From: an uncultured Clostridia bacterium
Lineage (GTDB): Bacteria > Bacillota > Clostridia > Christensenellales > Aristaeellaceae
NCBI GenBank assembly: GCA_946411525.1
Contig: CAMKEI010000020.1
Location: forward strand, 1-38,825
Direction: 5' to 3'
Length of the DNA stretch: 38,825 nt
The notes below the pieces were generated by a model. It ran no database searches and was not told where the DNA came from. It saw only the letters and a program-made list of their open reading frames with translations. The position numbers were made by a program, and so were the translations under genes. Shown piece after piece: positions 7,784 through 15,750 of the stretch (positions are counted from its first letter, which is position 1; the number at the start of each line of letters is the position of its first letter).

Positions 7784-8764
7784 TTATGCAAGAAGATCAA
7801 GCATAGCCCGCAGGAACGCGCCGCAGTCGCATCGGATCACAATGTCAGCATATCCGCAGATCGGCGCGTCAGGATCCGTATTTACCGCGACGAGTTTCTG
7901 CGCGGCGACGCCTGCCATATGCTGAATGGCACCGGAGATTCCCAGCGCCAGATACAGCCGCGGAGAAACGGTCTTGCCGGTCTGGCCCACCTGGCGGGGG
8001 TAGGGCATGATTCCGTTATCCACCAGGGGACGGCTTGACGCGAGCGAACCGTGCAGCTTCCGGGCCAGCTTTTCCGCGAGGGAGATGTTTTCCGCGCTGC
8101 CGATACCCTGACCGACGGCAACCAGCACGTCTGCTTCCCCGATATCCGAATCCGCCCCGGAAGCAAGCTGTTCCAGCCATTCGAAGGCACGGGGCCCTGC
8201 CGTCCGGGCCTCCGTGATCAGGCGCCAGGGCTTGTCCGGATCCGGAACCGGCGCGGGAAAGACTTTCGGGCGTACGGTCGCCATCTGCGGCCGGTGTTCC
8301 GGACATACGATGGTCGCCATCAGATTCCCGCCGAAAGCAGGACGGGTCTGACGCAGCAGGCCTGTTTCCGGATCTGCGGCGAGGGCGGTGCAGTCCGCCG
8401 TCAGGCCGGTGTCCAGCCGGGCAGCCAGCCTTGGCGCCAGAGAGCGTCCGAAGGCGGTCGCGCCGAACAGGAGGATGGACGGGCTATACTTCCGGACAAG
8501 ACCGGTGAGAATTGCTGTATACTGCAGTTCGTCCGGCTGTTCGGTATCCGCGTTTTCGATCAGAAGCACCGTGTCGGCCCCGGCGGCGCCAAGGCCCGGC
8601 GCAAGGCTCCCGTTTTTCCCCGGAAGCACGGCTGTAACGGAACAACGCAGATCCGATGCGAGCCGGGAGGCCTTCCCCAGCAGTTCAAAGGCAACAGGAT
8701 GAACCCCCGCCGGGGTTGGCTCACAAAAGACCCACAGGCCGCCTGAACTGAGATTCTCCGACAT
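7784..8764 (-). CDS. etfA: Electron transfer flavoprotein subunit alpha
   Basis: The 326-residue EtfA carries the C-terminal FAD domain, with GQTGKTVSPRLYLALGISGA and the ending HMAGVAAQKLVAVNTDPDAP, both standard family signatures. It pairs with EtfB encoded 20 bases upstream and shuttles electrons from the dehydrogenase at 9566-11170. The N-terminus starts straight into the Rossmann-like domain. There is no N-terminal ferredoxin module with CxxCxxC clusters such as some bifurcating complexes have. Ribosome site AGGAGGA. Length is normal for the simple form. Confidence 0.93.
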   Translation of the reverse strand: MSENLSSGGLWVFCEPTPAGVHPVAFELLGKASRLASDLRCSVTAVLPGKNGSLAPGLGAAGADTVLLIENADTEQPDELQYTAILTGLVRKYSPSILLFGATAFGRSLAPRLAARLDTGLTADCTALAADPETGLLRQTRPAFGGNLMATIVCPEHRPQMATVRPKVFPAPVPDPDKPWRLITEARTAGPRAFEWLEQLASGADSDIGEADVLVAVGQGIGSAENISLAEKLARKLHGSLASSRPLVDNGIMPYPRQVGQTGKTVSPRLYLALGISGAIQHMAGVAAQKLVAVNTDPDAPICGYADIVIRCDCGAFLRAMLDLLA

Positions 8765-8784
8765 GAATCAATCCTCCTGACGGT

Positions 8785-9576
8785 TTATTCCGTGATCAGT
8801 CCGGCTGACTTCAGCCGGGCGGTAAGCGCCTGCGCCTGCTGCGCAGGCGTTCCGGAAAGGATTTCACTTTTCTTTTCAAGAACAGGACGGAAAGAAGAGA
8901 TGACACGGGTGGCAGAGCCGGCCAGCCCGGTACGGACAGGATCCAGCCGGAGATCTGCGTGGTCCGCCGAAGGGACCGCCTTTTCCTCGGCCTGCAGGAT
9001 GCCCGTGAGGGAAGGCAGGCGAGGGTTATTGATTTCCCTGAGAACGGTCAGCAGCGCGGGAAACCTGATCCGGAGCCGGACATAGCCATTGTCCGTCAGC
9101 CTGCGGACAACCGCGGACTCATCCGTGAGATCTTCCACAGCGGCAACGTCGCTTACATGGGGAATGCCGAGACACTCCGCCAGCATCGGCCCGACCTGGG
9201 CGGTATCCCCGTCTGTGGCCATACGTCCGCACAGAATCAGATCCGGCAGGCCGTCCGCGGAGATCGCGGCAGCCAGCACCCGGGCGGTGGCCAGCGTATC
9301 GGATCCGGCAAAAGCGCGGTCAGTGAGCAGCAAGGCGCTGTCGACACCCAGCGCAAGGACACGGCGCAGCATCCCGGCGGCGGCCGGAATACCCATCGAG
9401 AAGGCTTTGACCGTTCCACCGCGCCGCTCCCGGAGGCGCAGCGCCTCTTCCACCGCATAGGCATCGAAGGGATTGAGCACGGAGCAGACACTGTCCCTGA
9501 TGATTGTGTGAGTGACGGGATCCAGTCGCGTCTCATTGGACGCTGGAACCTGCTTGACGCAGACGTCAATCTTCAT
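8785..9576 (-). CDS. etfB: Electron transfer flavoprotein subunit beta
   Basis: The 263-residue EtfB begins MKIDVCVKQVP, the usual family start, and contains DGDTAQVGPMLAECLGIPH near residues 120-140, typical of the nucleotide-binding region. In bifurcating ETFs the beta subunit holds the extra FAD that splits electrons between NAD and ferredoxin; whether that happens here cannot be read directly. I use the ATG at 9576; an in-frame GTG one codon earlier is possible. The gene overlaps the end of the dehydrogenase gene by 11 bases, which suggests translational coupling and a fixed complex. Confidence 0.93.
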   Translation of the reverse strand: MKIDVCVKQVPASNETRLDPVTHTIIRDSVCSVLNPFDAYAVEEALRLRERRGGTVKAFSMGIPAAAGMLRRVLALGVDSALLLTDRAFAGSDTLATARVLAAAISADGLPDLILCGRMATDGDTAQVGPMLAECLGIPHVSDVAAVEDLTDESAVVRRLTDNGYVRLRIRFPALLTVLREINNPRLPSLTGILQAEEKAVPSADHADLRLDPVRTGLAGSATRVISSFRPVLEKKSEILSGTPAQQAQALTARLKSAGLITE

Positions 9577-11170
9577 CACGGATCGCCCCCTCCCGCGTCA
9601 GAATATTACCCGGGCCCAGCAGGCCGTCCGGATCGAAGGACTGTTTCAGCCGGTTCAGCATACGCATCCTGTCGGCACCGTACATGATGAGAGCCAGTTT
9701 CCGTTTGATTTTACCGGCACCGTGCTCGGCGGAGATGCTGCCGCCCATCCGGTGAACGTCCCGGGCCCATTTTTCGAAAATCGAATGTCCCTGCTCGTAT
9801 TCCTGCCGGCTGCGGGCCAGAATATTCGGATGGACGTGGTTCTCCCCGATGTGCCCGAAGATGACCCAGGGCAGGCCGGAAACGGAAAGATCATGCCGGT
9901 AGATATGATAGAGCTCGTCGAAGTGGTCGTCATCGACCGCCATATCAGTGGACAGGATCGTGATGCACGGCTCATGCTTCCGGTTCTCCTCCACGATCAG
10001 GTCGATGGTTTCCGGCACGCTGTGGCGGAAAAAGAGCAGCTGCTCAAGTTCCAGTTCATCCCGGGCGACCCAGGTGCTGTCCGGATCGCCGCCCACGGAA
10101 ATCAGCAGGCCGGAAAGAGATTTCAGAATCGGAATCATTTCCCCCGGATCATTGCCGTTAAACTCAGCATATACCGCGCACCGGCCGTCATCCGGAACAT
10201 CCGGCAGCCGGCGGAAGGCAGGGGTTACGGTTTTCTGACGCATGACCATCTTCAACGCGTTCCGGTCAAAAAACTCAATGGAAGCGGCTTTCTGCCCAAA
10301 GAGGGGTATGCCGGGATCCGGGCGTCCCTTCAATGCCCGGACATAGGCCAACGCGCACTCATCATCCGGGAAAAAGGCTGTTATACCCCACAGGTGCCGG
10401 GGCGCGGGCATCAGTTCCAGCAGCAGTTCACTGATGATTCCGAGGGTGCCCTGGCTGCCGACGAACAAATCGACCAGGTCCATATCCCGGCGGAGAAAAA
10501 ACCCCGCGTCTTTGATCGGCGGCGTTTCAAAGGGGGGCAGTTCCGTCCGGAACCGGCTGCCGTCTTCCAGGGGAAGACAGACGTCCCGGCCGGAAGCCCT
10601 GTCCCTGCCGCGGATCAGTTCTGTGACACGGCCGTCCGCCAGGACGATCCGAAGGCCGCGGATATGTGCGCGGGTGCAGCCGTAGAGGACGCTGCGCGCT
10701 CCGCAGGCGTTGCAGGAAGCCATACCTCCGAGACTTGCGGTGGGTTCGGTAGGATCGGGCGGGAAGAACAGCTGACCGGGCCGGATATCGCGGAGCGTCT
10801 CCAGAGAGAGATTATCCCAGCCGCTGACGTCAAACATTTTGAGCTGCAGGGCACGGCGAAGCTGAGCCAGCCGCAGGCCCGGCTGAACCCGCAGGCAGTA
10901 TGTTCCGTCTTCGGCTCTGCGAATTCCGAGGATTCGGTTCATCCGCTGGAGGTTCAGGATCAGCCCGCCGTCCGGACTCGCACCGCCGGCCAGTCCGGTG
11001 AGCGCTCCCTGGGCGGTGAGCGGGACATGGTTTTCCGCGCACCAGCGGACAACCTCCTCGAGTTCGGCTTCGTTCGAGGGAAAAGCGATATACTCCGCGT
11101 GTCCCATGGTACGGGATTCGTCAAACAGGTAATCCGCGTATTCAGGGGACATTTTCCGGATCAGCGCCAC
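9566..11170 (-). CDS. FAD-linked 2-hydroxyacid (lactate/glycolate) dehydrogenase, GlcD/LctD-like
   Basis: The 534-residue flavoenzyme belongs to the vanillyl-alcohol-oxidase/GlcD group. The FAD-binding domain contains PLTAQGALTGLAGGASPDGG near residue 60, and then TEPTASLGGMASCNACG and VGSQGTLGIISE. The substrate domain ends with HIGENHVHPN and EHGAGKIKR, both typical of D-lactate or glycolate dehydrogenases. Together with the adjacent etfB and etfA it matches the lactate dehydrogenase-ETF complex of anaerobes, where NAD-linked lactate oxidation is driven by ferredoxin. Other 2-hydroxyacids, including aryl-lactates, are possible. I choose the GTG at 11170 because AAAGGAGG stands eight bases upstream; the longer frame from 11206 has no ribosome site. 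No clear promoter lies between it and the terminator at 11213-11240. Confidence 0.88.
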   Translation of the reverse strand: MALIRKMSPEYADYLFDESRTMGHAEYIAFPSNEAELEEVVRWCAENHVPLTAQGALTGLAGGASPDGGLILNLQRMNRILGIRRAEDGTYCLRVQPGLRLAQLRRALQLKMFDVSGWDNLSLETLRDIRPGQLFFPPDPTEPTASLGGMASCNACGARSVLYGCTRAHIRGLRIVLADGRVTELIRGRDRASGRDVCLPLEDGSRFRTELPPFETPPIKDAGFFLRRDMDLVDLFVGSQGTLGIISELLLELMPAPRHLWGITAFFPDDECALAYVRALKGRPDPGIPLFGQKAASIEFFDRNALKMVMRQKTVTPAFRRLPDVPDDGRCAVYAEFNGNDPGEMIPILKSLSGLLISVGGDPDSTWVARDELELEQLLFFRHSVPETIDLIVEENRKHEPCITILSTDMAVDDDHFDELYHIYRHDLSVSGLPWVIFGHIGENHVHPNILARSRQEYEQGHSIFEKWARDVHRMGGSISAEHGAGKIKRKLALIMYGADRMRMLNRLKQSFDPDGLLGPGNILTREGAIRDED

Positions 11171-11212
11171 GCCTGTATCCTCCTTTGACTGCGCCTGGCA
11201 GGACATAATCAG

Positions 11213-11240
11213 AAAAGAACCGCAGACCCGGGGCCTGCGG
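11213..11240 (-). terminator. Rho-independent terminator after the amino-acid ABC operon
   Basis: Read on the minus strand, CCGCAG pairs with CTGCGG across a G/C-rich inner part, followed at once by TTCTTTT. It lies 17 bases after the ATPase gene stop and 43 bases before the dehydrogenase start, so the latter may depend on read-through or on a promoter I cannot see. Confidence 0.75.
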
Positions 11241-11257
11241 CAGGGATCATCATCAGG

Positions 11258-12043
11258 TCAGGTATTGCTGTAATTCTCCAGGAACTGCCGGGTTCGCTCG
11301 TGCTGCGGATTGTCGATCACGTCCGCAGCCGCGCCGTATTCGACCACGACGCCGTGATCCATAAACAGCACGTTATCCGCCACCTGACGGGCAAACTGCA
11401 TCTCATGCGTTACGATAATCATCGTAGTGTTCCGGGAAGCGAGGGAACGGATCACGCTGAGCACCTCGCCGGTCAGCTCCGGATCCAGCGCTGACGTCGG
11501 TTCGTCAAAGCAGAGGATGTCAGGATTCAGCGCCAGTGCCCGGGCGATGGCAACCCGCTGCTGCTGTCCGCCGGAAAGCTGGTGCGGATAATTATCCGCC
11601 TTGGCAGCCAGACCGACAGAATCCAGCAGCTTCTGTCCGTTCTGACGGATCTCATCGAGAATCTGCTTTTTATTGGCCTTAAAGTCCGGCCGCTCCTTCG
11701 CCAGCAGTTCACCGGCCAGGGTCACGTTCTGGAAAGCCGTGTACTGGGGGAAAAGATTGAAGGACTGGAAAACCAGACCGAAATGCAGCCGCTTTCGCCT
11801 CAGCTCCGCACTGCTGACAGCATCTTTTCTGTCACCGTCAAAAATGACTTCGCCGTTGACACTGATACGGCCGGAGTCAGGCGTCTCGAGAAAATTGAGG
11901 CAGCGCAACAGGGTCGTTTTTCCGCTGCCGGAGGAACCGATGATGGCCAGGGATCCGCCCTTTTCCAGGGAAAAGCTGATATCCTTCAGCACCTCAGTGG
12001 CGCCGAAGCTCTTGCCGAGATTGGATACTTCCAGAATTGGCAT
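11258..12043 (-). CDS. Polar amino-acid ABC transporter ATP-binding protein
   Basis: The 261-residue ATPase powers an importer of the GlnQ/HisP type. Walker A is GSSGSGKTT (about 36-44), the Q-loop is LVFQSFNLFPQ, the signature is LSGGQQQR, Walker B is ILCFDEPTSALDP, and the switch histidine is in VTHEM. It is the third gene of the operon after the binding protein and permease. Its AAGGGGGG ribosome site overlaps the permease stop codon. Substrate is a polar amino acid or cystine; nothing in the ATPase narrows it. Confidence 0.93.
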   Translation of the reverse strand: MPILEVSNLGKSFGATEVLKDISFSLEKGGSLAIIGSSGSGKTTLLRCLNFLETPDSGRISVNGEVIFDGDRKDAVSSAELRRKRLHFGLVFQSFNLFPQYTAFQNVTLAGELLAKERPDFKANKKQILDEIRQNGQKLLDSVGLAAKADNYPHQLSGGQQQRVAIARALALNPDILCFDEPTSALDPELTGEVLSVIRSLASRNTTMIIVTHEMQFARQVADNVLFMDHGVVVEYGAAADVIDNPQHERTRQFLENYSNT

Positions 12044-12056
12044 GCGCGCGCCCCCC

Positions 12057-12692
12057 TTATACCTTAAAATAGTCCATCCGCTTTTCGATCCAGCCCAGCA
12101 GCAGGGTAAGCAGGCCGTTGAACAGCAGGAAGTACAGGCCGGTTGAGAACAGCGGGACGATCAGGCCCTGCTTGGTAAACCGTTCGGCCACCATGATAAT
12201 TTCAGCCACACCGATGACCCGGGAAAGGGAAGTATCCTTCACAAGGGTGATGACCTCGTTGCCCATGGCCGGGGTGATCCGCTTGACGACCTGCAGGAGC
12301 ACCACCCGGAAAAAGATCTGCGAGCGGGTCATGCCCAGCACCGCGCCGGCTTCATACTGGCCGCGGGGGATGCTTTCGATGCCGCCGCGGTAGATCTCGG
12401 AGAGATAGGCAGCGTAGTTGATCACGAAGGCGACAAGGGTCGCGGTGAACCGGTTGCGCATCGGCACGCCGAAGACAAGGCCCGGCGCGTAAAGCACGAC
12501 GAACAGCTGCAGCATCAGCGGTGTGCCGCGGATGATCCAGACGAATGTGCGGGTGAGCCAGCGAAGCGGTTTGAAACGGGTCATGGAACCGAAAGTGATC
12601 ACCAGGCCCAGGGGAATGGCCATGACCAGGGTCAGCGCGAAAATCCGGAGGTTTTCGCCGAAACCTTCGAAGAGGACTTTAACGACATCCAT
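12057..12692 (-). CDS. Polar amino-acid ABC transporter permease (HisM/GlnP type)
   Basis: The 211-residue membrane protein has about five helices and the cytoplasmic coupling motif YEAGAVLGMTRSQIFFRVVLLQ, where it docks on the ATPase. RGTPLMLQL near residue 55 is a strong mark of the HisMQ family. It probably acts as a homodimer, because only one permease gene is present. It lies between the binding protein, from which a hairpin separates it, and the ATPase gene. Confidence 0.93.
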   Translation of the reverse strand: MDVVKVLFEGFGENLRIFALTLVMAIPLGLVITFGSMTRFKPLRWLTRTFVWIIRGTPLMLQLFVVLYAPGLVFGVPMRNRFTATLVAFVINYAAYLSEIYRGGIESIPRGQYEAGAVLGMTRSQIFFRVVLLQVVKRITPAMGNEVITLVKDTSLSRVIGVAEIIMVAERFTKQGLIVPLFSTGLYFLLFNGLLTLLLGWIEKRMDYFKV

Positions 12693-12743
12693 GGTGTGTT
12701 CTTCCTTTCAGGAATGCAGGATGAACCGGTAAATAACAGCGAA

Positions 12744-12773
12744 AGCCAGGCCCCGGCGGACCGGGGTCTGGCT
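12744..12773 (-). terminator. Intercistronic hairpin after the binding-protein gene
   Basis: AGCCAG-G-CCCCGG pairs with CCGGGG-T-CTGGCT, about 13 bp with one G-T pair. On the minus strand it is followed by TTTCGCTG, a weak T-run. A hairpin between a binding protein and its permease usually stabilises the upstream message or lets only part of the transcripts through, giving more binding protein than channel. That role is inference. Confidence 0.6.
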
Positions 12774-12794
12774 GCTGATCAGAAATGACAGGGA

Positions 12795-13628
12795 TTATTC
12801 GACGGGAACCAGCGCGTCGGTAAGACCGTAGCGGCCGGCGATCTCAGCGATGGTGCCATCTTTGGTCAGCTCAATGATGGCCTGGTTGACCATTTCGGTC
12901 ACGTCGCTGCCCTTGCGGAAAGCGATGCCGTATTCCTGCAGGCCGAAGTTGTTGTCCAGGTTAACTGTCATGTCTTCATAGTCGGTGCCTTCGCCGACCA
13001 TGGCCAGCGCGCAGACGCTGTCAACAAGGGCGATATCGGCGGTGCCGGCCTTGACTTCCATCAGGGCCTTGGCCATGGAGTCAACAGCGGTGTAGTTGGC
13101 CTTGGCAAAGTATTCCTTGGCGGAAACCACCACGGTCTCGTCGTCCTCGATCGTGCCCTGCAGTTTGCCTTCACCGGTAGACCCCTGCTCGGCGACCACA
13201 TACAGGCCGTCCATTCCGGCAGCCAGCAGGTCGGCGATCCGGTCGGTCTTGGCAACGATCGCCTGGGTGTTATACAGGTAAGCGTTGGTCATGGACATGT
13301 TTTCTTTCCGCTCGGGGGTGATGCACATGCCGTTCCAGATGCAGTCGATGTTCTTGGAATTCAGCTCGATCTCCTTGGAGTCCCAGTTGATCTCGATGAA
13401 TTCAACGTCCACGCCCAGCTTGGCGAAGACGGCTTTGGTCAGCTCCGTGTCGAAACCGATGAATTCATTGGCGTCATTATAGTAGTTCATGGGAGCAAAC
13501 AGCGTCATGCCGACAACAATTTTGCCTTTGCCCTGAATGTATTCCCAGTCGGATTCCTCAGCTGCCGCCACGACGGCGCACAGGGAAATCATCATAACAG
13601 CCAGGACCAGAGCGAGCAGTTTTTTCAT
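12795..13628 (-). CDS. Amino-acid ABC transporter substrate-binding protein
   Basis: This is a 277-residue family-3 solute-binding protein. A signal peptide of about 23 residues (MKKLLALVLAVMM and a small-residue end) leads to export. A Cys lies in the hydrophobic part, but ISLC is not a proper lipobox, so lipid anchoring is uncertain. The mature part starts with GKGKIVVGMTLFAPMNYYND, followed by FIGFDTEL, the standard domain-1 start. GTADIALVDS and the later LQEYGIAFRKGSD are also typical of glutamine, histidine or cystine binders. It is the first gene of the operon, with ribosome site AAGGAGG and its own sigma-A promoter. Confidence 0.93.
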   Translation of the reverse strand: MKKLLALVLAVMMISLCAVVAAAEESDWEYIQGKGKIVVGMTLFAPMNYYNDANEFIGFDTELTKAVFAKLGVDVEFIEINWDSKEIELNSKNIDCIWNGMCITPERKENMSMTNAYLYNTQAIVAKTDRIADLLAAGMDGLYVVAEQGSTGEGKLQGTIEDDETVVVSAKEYFAKANYTAVDSMAKALMEVKAGTADIALVDSVCALAMVGEGTDYEDMTVNLDNNFGLQEYGIAFRKGSDVTEMVNQAIIELTKDGTIAEIAGRYGLTDALVPVE

Positions 13629-13689
13629 AGGTCAGTTCCTCCTTGATGCTTTTTCGTGTTATCGCTTTAGCGTAACAAATCACAGAGAG

Positions 13690-13718
13690 ATTATAACAGG
13701 AATCTTTTCCAAAGTCAA
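13690..13718 (-). promoter_or_regulatory. Sigma-A promoter for the amino-acid ABC operon
   Basis: On the minus strand, TTGACT is separated by exactly 17 bases from TATAAT, a near-perfect vegetative promoter. The leader to the binding-protein start is about 55 bases and holds a small GTTACGC/GCGATAAC hairpin. Confidence 0.85.
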
Positions 13719-13744
13719 AGGGAACTTTTCGGCTGATTCTTAAG

Positions 13745-13774
13745 TTGACACTGATCCTCCGGATATTGTATCAT
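13745..13774 (+). promoter_or_regulatory. Sigma-A promoter for the exported flavin reductase
   Basis: TTGACA and TATCAT are spaced by 18 bases, about 50 bases ahead of the ATG at 13828. It points away from the ABC promoter, with the two -35 elements about 26 bases apart, so a shared regulator is possible. Confidence 0.7.
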
Positions 13775-13827
13775 GGAACTGGAAAAAAATACCTTACAAC
13801 TGAACAATACAGAACGGAGGGAAACCG

Positions 13828-15588
13828 ATGAAAAAGCTTCTTTGCCTGTTCCTGACCCTGGCTATGGTTCTGGGCTGTACCGTCGCCTTTGCCGAGGCGC
13901 AGCCGGAAGGAGCCCTGTTTACACCGGGCACTTACAGCGGTGAAGCACAGGGAATTTTTGTTCCGGTCAAAGTGATGATCAGGGTTTCGGAAAGTGAGAT
14001 CCAAACCGTGCTGATCGACGCGACCGGCGAGACGCCTGAGCTGGGGGGCGTCGCGGCCGAAAAAATGGCGATGTCCATTATGAAGGCACAGACGCCGAAC
14101 GTGGACACTGTATCCGGCGCCACCGTGACCAGCAAGGCCATCATCGCCGCGGCGACACAGGCGCTGGAAAACGCCGGCGCGGACATCGCAGTGCTGGACG
14201 CGAACCGGAAAGACACCGGGGACGCGGGTCCCAAAGCGGAAAAGACCATTGACACCGAGATCGTGATTATCGGCGCGGGCGGCGCCGGTATGACGGCCGC
14301 GATTATGCTTCAGCAGGCCGGAAAAGATTTCGTGATCCTGGAAAAAATGCCCTATGTCGGCGGCAACACCACCAAGGCTACCGGCGGTATGAATGCTTCC
14401 GAGACACATTATCAGAAGGAACAGGGCATTGAGGATTCGAATGCGCTCTTCGCCGCGGATACGATGAAGGGCGGCCACGCCCTGAACGACGCATCGCTGG
14501 TGGCCATGATGGCGAACAGCTCCGCGGGAGCGATCGACTGGCTGGACACCATCGGCGCGGAACTGCCGAAGATTTCCTTCTCCGGCGGCGCGTCCGTCAA
14601 CCGGATCCACGCGCCTGAGGACGGTTCCGGAGTCGGCGCGTACCTGGTGGACCGGTTCTCCGCGAAGCTGAACGAGCTGGGTGTGGAAGTGATGCTGGAA
14701 ACCGCGGCGACGGAGCTGATCGCCGACGCGGAAGGAAAAATCACCGGCGTTAAGGCCGAGAGTCCCGACGCGGTCTATACCATCAATGCCAAGGCGGTCA
14801 TCCTGGCCAGTGGCGGTTTCGGTGCGAACGAGGAGATGTATACCACTTACCGGCCCGACCTGAAGGGCACCGTAACAACCAACGCGCCGGGCGCGACCGG
14901 CGACGGTATCGTTATGGCCCAGAAGCTTGGCGCGGACCTTGTGGATATCGAGCAGATCCAGCTGCATCCCACCGTAGAGCAGACCACATCCATCCTGATC
15001 ACCGAGTCCGTCCGCGGAGACGGTGCGATTCTGGTCAACCAGGGCGGCATGCGGTTTACCAACGAGCTGCTGACCCGCGATGCGGTGTCCGCGGCGGAAC
15101 TGGCGCAGGAAGGCATCTACGCCTATATCATCTTTGACCAGAAACTGCGGGACGGCCTGAAGGCGATCGAGAAATACGTCAAGAGCGGCATCACCGTACA
15201 GGCGGATACGATCGAGGGCCTGGCGGAACAGCTGAGCATCGATCCGGCGACGCTGGCCAAGACGCTGGCTGACTGGAACGAAATAGTGAAAAACCAGCGC
15301 GACACCGAATTCGGCCGGACGACCGGCATGAACGAAGACCTGACCACACCGCCGTATTACGCGATCAAGATTGCTCCCGGTATCCATCACACTATGGGCG
15401 GCGTAAAGATCAACACGGCGGCGGAAGTGATCAGCACCGAAGGGAAAGCAATCCCCGGCCTGTTTGCAGCAGGTGAGGTGTGCGGAGGCGTTCACGGCGG
15501 CAACCGGCTGGGCGGAAACGCGGTGGCGGATATCGTCATCTTCGGCCGGATCGCGGCGGAGAGTGCCATGGCATATCTGGGAGAATAA
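13828..15588 (+). CDS. Exported FMN-binding, FAD-dependent reductase of the fumarate-reductase type
   Basis: The 586-residue protein has a signal peptide (about 1-22; VLGC is a possible but imperfect lipobox). An FMN-binding domain (about 30-115) carries D93-x-x-SGAT with Thr99, the motif for covalent FMN attachment by ApbE. A FAD_binding_2 domain follows from VIIGAGGAG (147-154). Compared with flavocytochrome c3 of Shewanella frigidimarina (numbering from memory), His380, Glu393, Arg396, Arg417, His520 and Arg560 line up with H365, E378, R381, R402, H504 and R544, so the fumarate-type active site is complete. It should reduce fumarate or another unsaturated carboxylate outside the cell using electrons from membrane flavoproteins. 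No ApbE or cytochrome partner is in the window. Own promoter and own strong terminator indicate a single-gene unit. Confidence 0.87.
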   Translation: MKKLLCLFLTLAMVLGCTVAFAEAQPEGALFTPGTYSGEAQGIFVPVKVMIRVSESEIQTVLIDATGETPELGGVAAEKMAMSIMKAQTPNVDTVSGATVTSKAIIAAATQALENAGADIAVLDANRKDTGDAGPKAEKTIDTEIVIIGAGGAGMTAAIMLQQAGKDFVILEKMPYVGGNTTKATGGMNASETHYQKEQGIEDSNALFAADTMKGGHALNDASLVAMMANSSAGAIDWLDTIGAELPKISFSGGASVNRIHAPEDGSGVGAYLVDRFSAKLNELGVEVMLETAATELIADAEGKITGVKAESPDAVYTINAKAVILASGGFGANEEMYTTYRPDLKGTVTTNAPGATGDGIVMAQKLGADLVDIEQIQLHPTVEQTTSILITESVRGDGAILVNQGGMRFTNELLTRDAVSAAELAQEGIYAYIIFDQKLRDGLKAIEKYVKSGITVQADTIEGLAEQLSIDPATLAKTLADWNEIVKNQRDTEFGRTTGMNEDLTTPPYYAIKIAPGIHHTMGGVKINTAAEVISTEGKAIPGLFAAGEVCGGVHGGNRLGGNAVADIVIFGRIAAESAMAYLGE

Positions 15589-15636
15589 CGCGGAAATCAT
15601 CCATACAGTATTCAGGGCGGAGGATGACTGACGGTA

Positions 15637-15670
15637 CCCCGGAGTTCGGGAAAGAACTCCGGGGTTTTTT
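15637..15670 (+). terminator. Strong rho-independent terminator
   Basis: CCCCGGAGTTC (15637-15647) pairs perfectly with GAACTCCGGGG (15654-15664) around GGGAAA, followed by six T and a further T-rich stretch. It closes the reductase unit. Confidence 0.95.
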
Positions 15671-15693
15671 CTGTTTTTTTCTGTTTATTCCTG

Positions 15694-15722
15694 TTGTGAT
15701 GGAATGATCCGGGTGATAAGAT
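15694..15722 (+). promoter_or_regulatory. Likely promoter of iorA-iorB-paaK
   Basis: TTGTGA and TAAGAT are separated by 17 bases, each matching four of six consensus bases. It stands after the reductase terminator and before the iorA ribosome site GAGGTGA, so the three downstream genes are probably a unit of their own. Confidence 0.55.
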
Positions 15723-15750
15723 AGGGGTCAGTAAATCCTGAGGTGAGCAA

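Noticed and set aside
11171-11206. ATG start at 11206 for the hydroxyacid dehydrogenase
   Set aside because: No ribosome site in front and AAAGGAGG lies inside the extension, pointing to the GTG at 11170.
13771-15600. 609-codon open frame on the minus strand, antisense to the exported reductase
   Set aside because: The plus-strand protein has a signal peptide and complete enzyme motifs. The antisense reading has no known motif, no ribosome site and the His/Arg/Gln-rich composition expected of the complement of a GC-rich gene.
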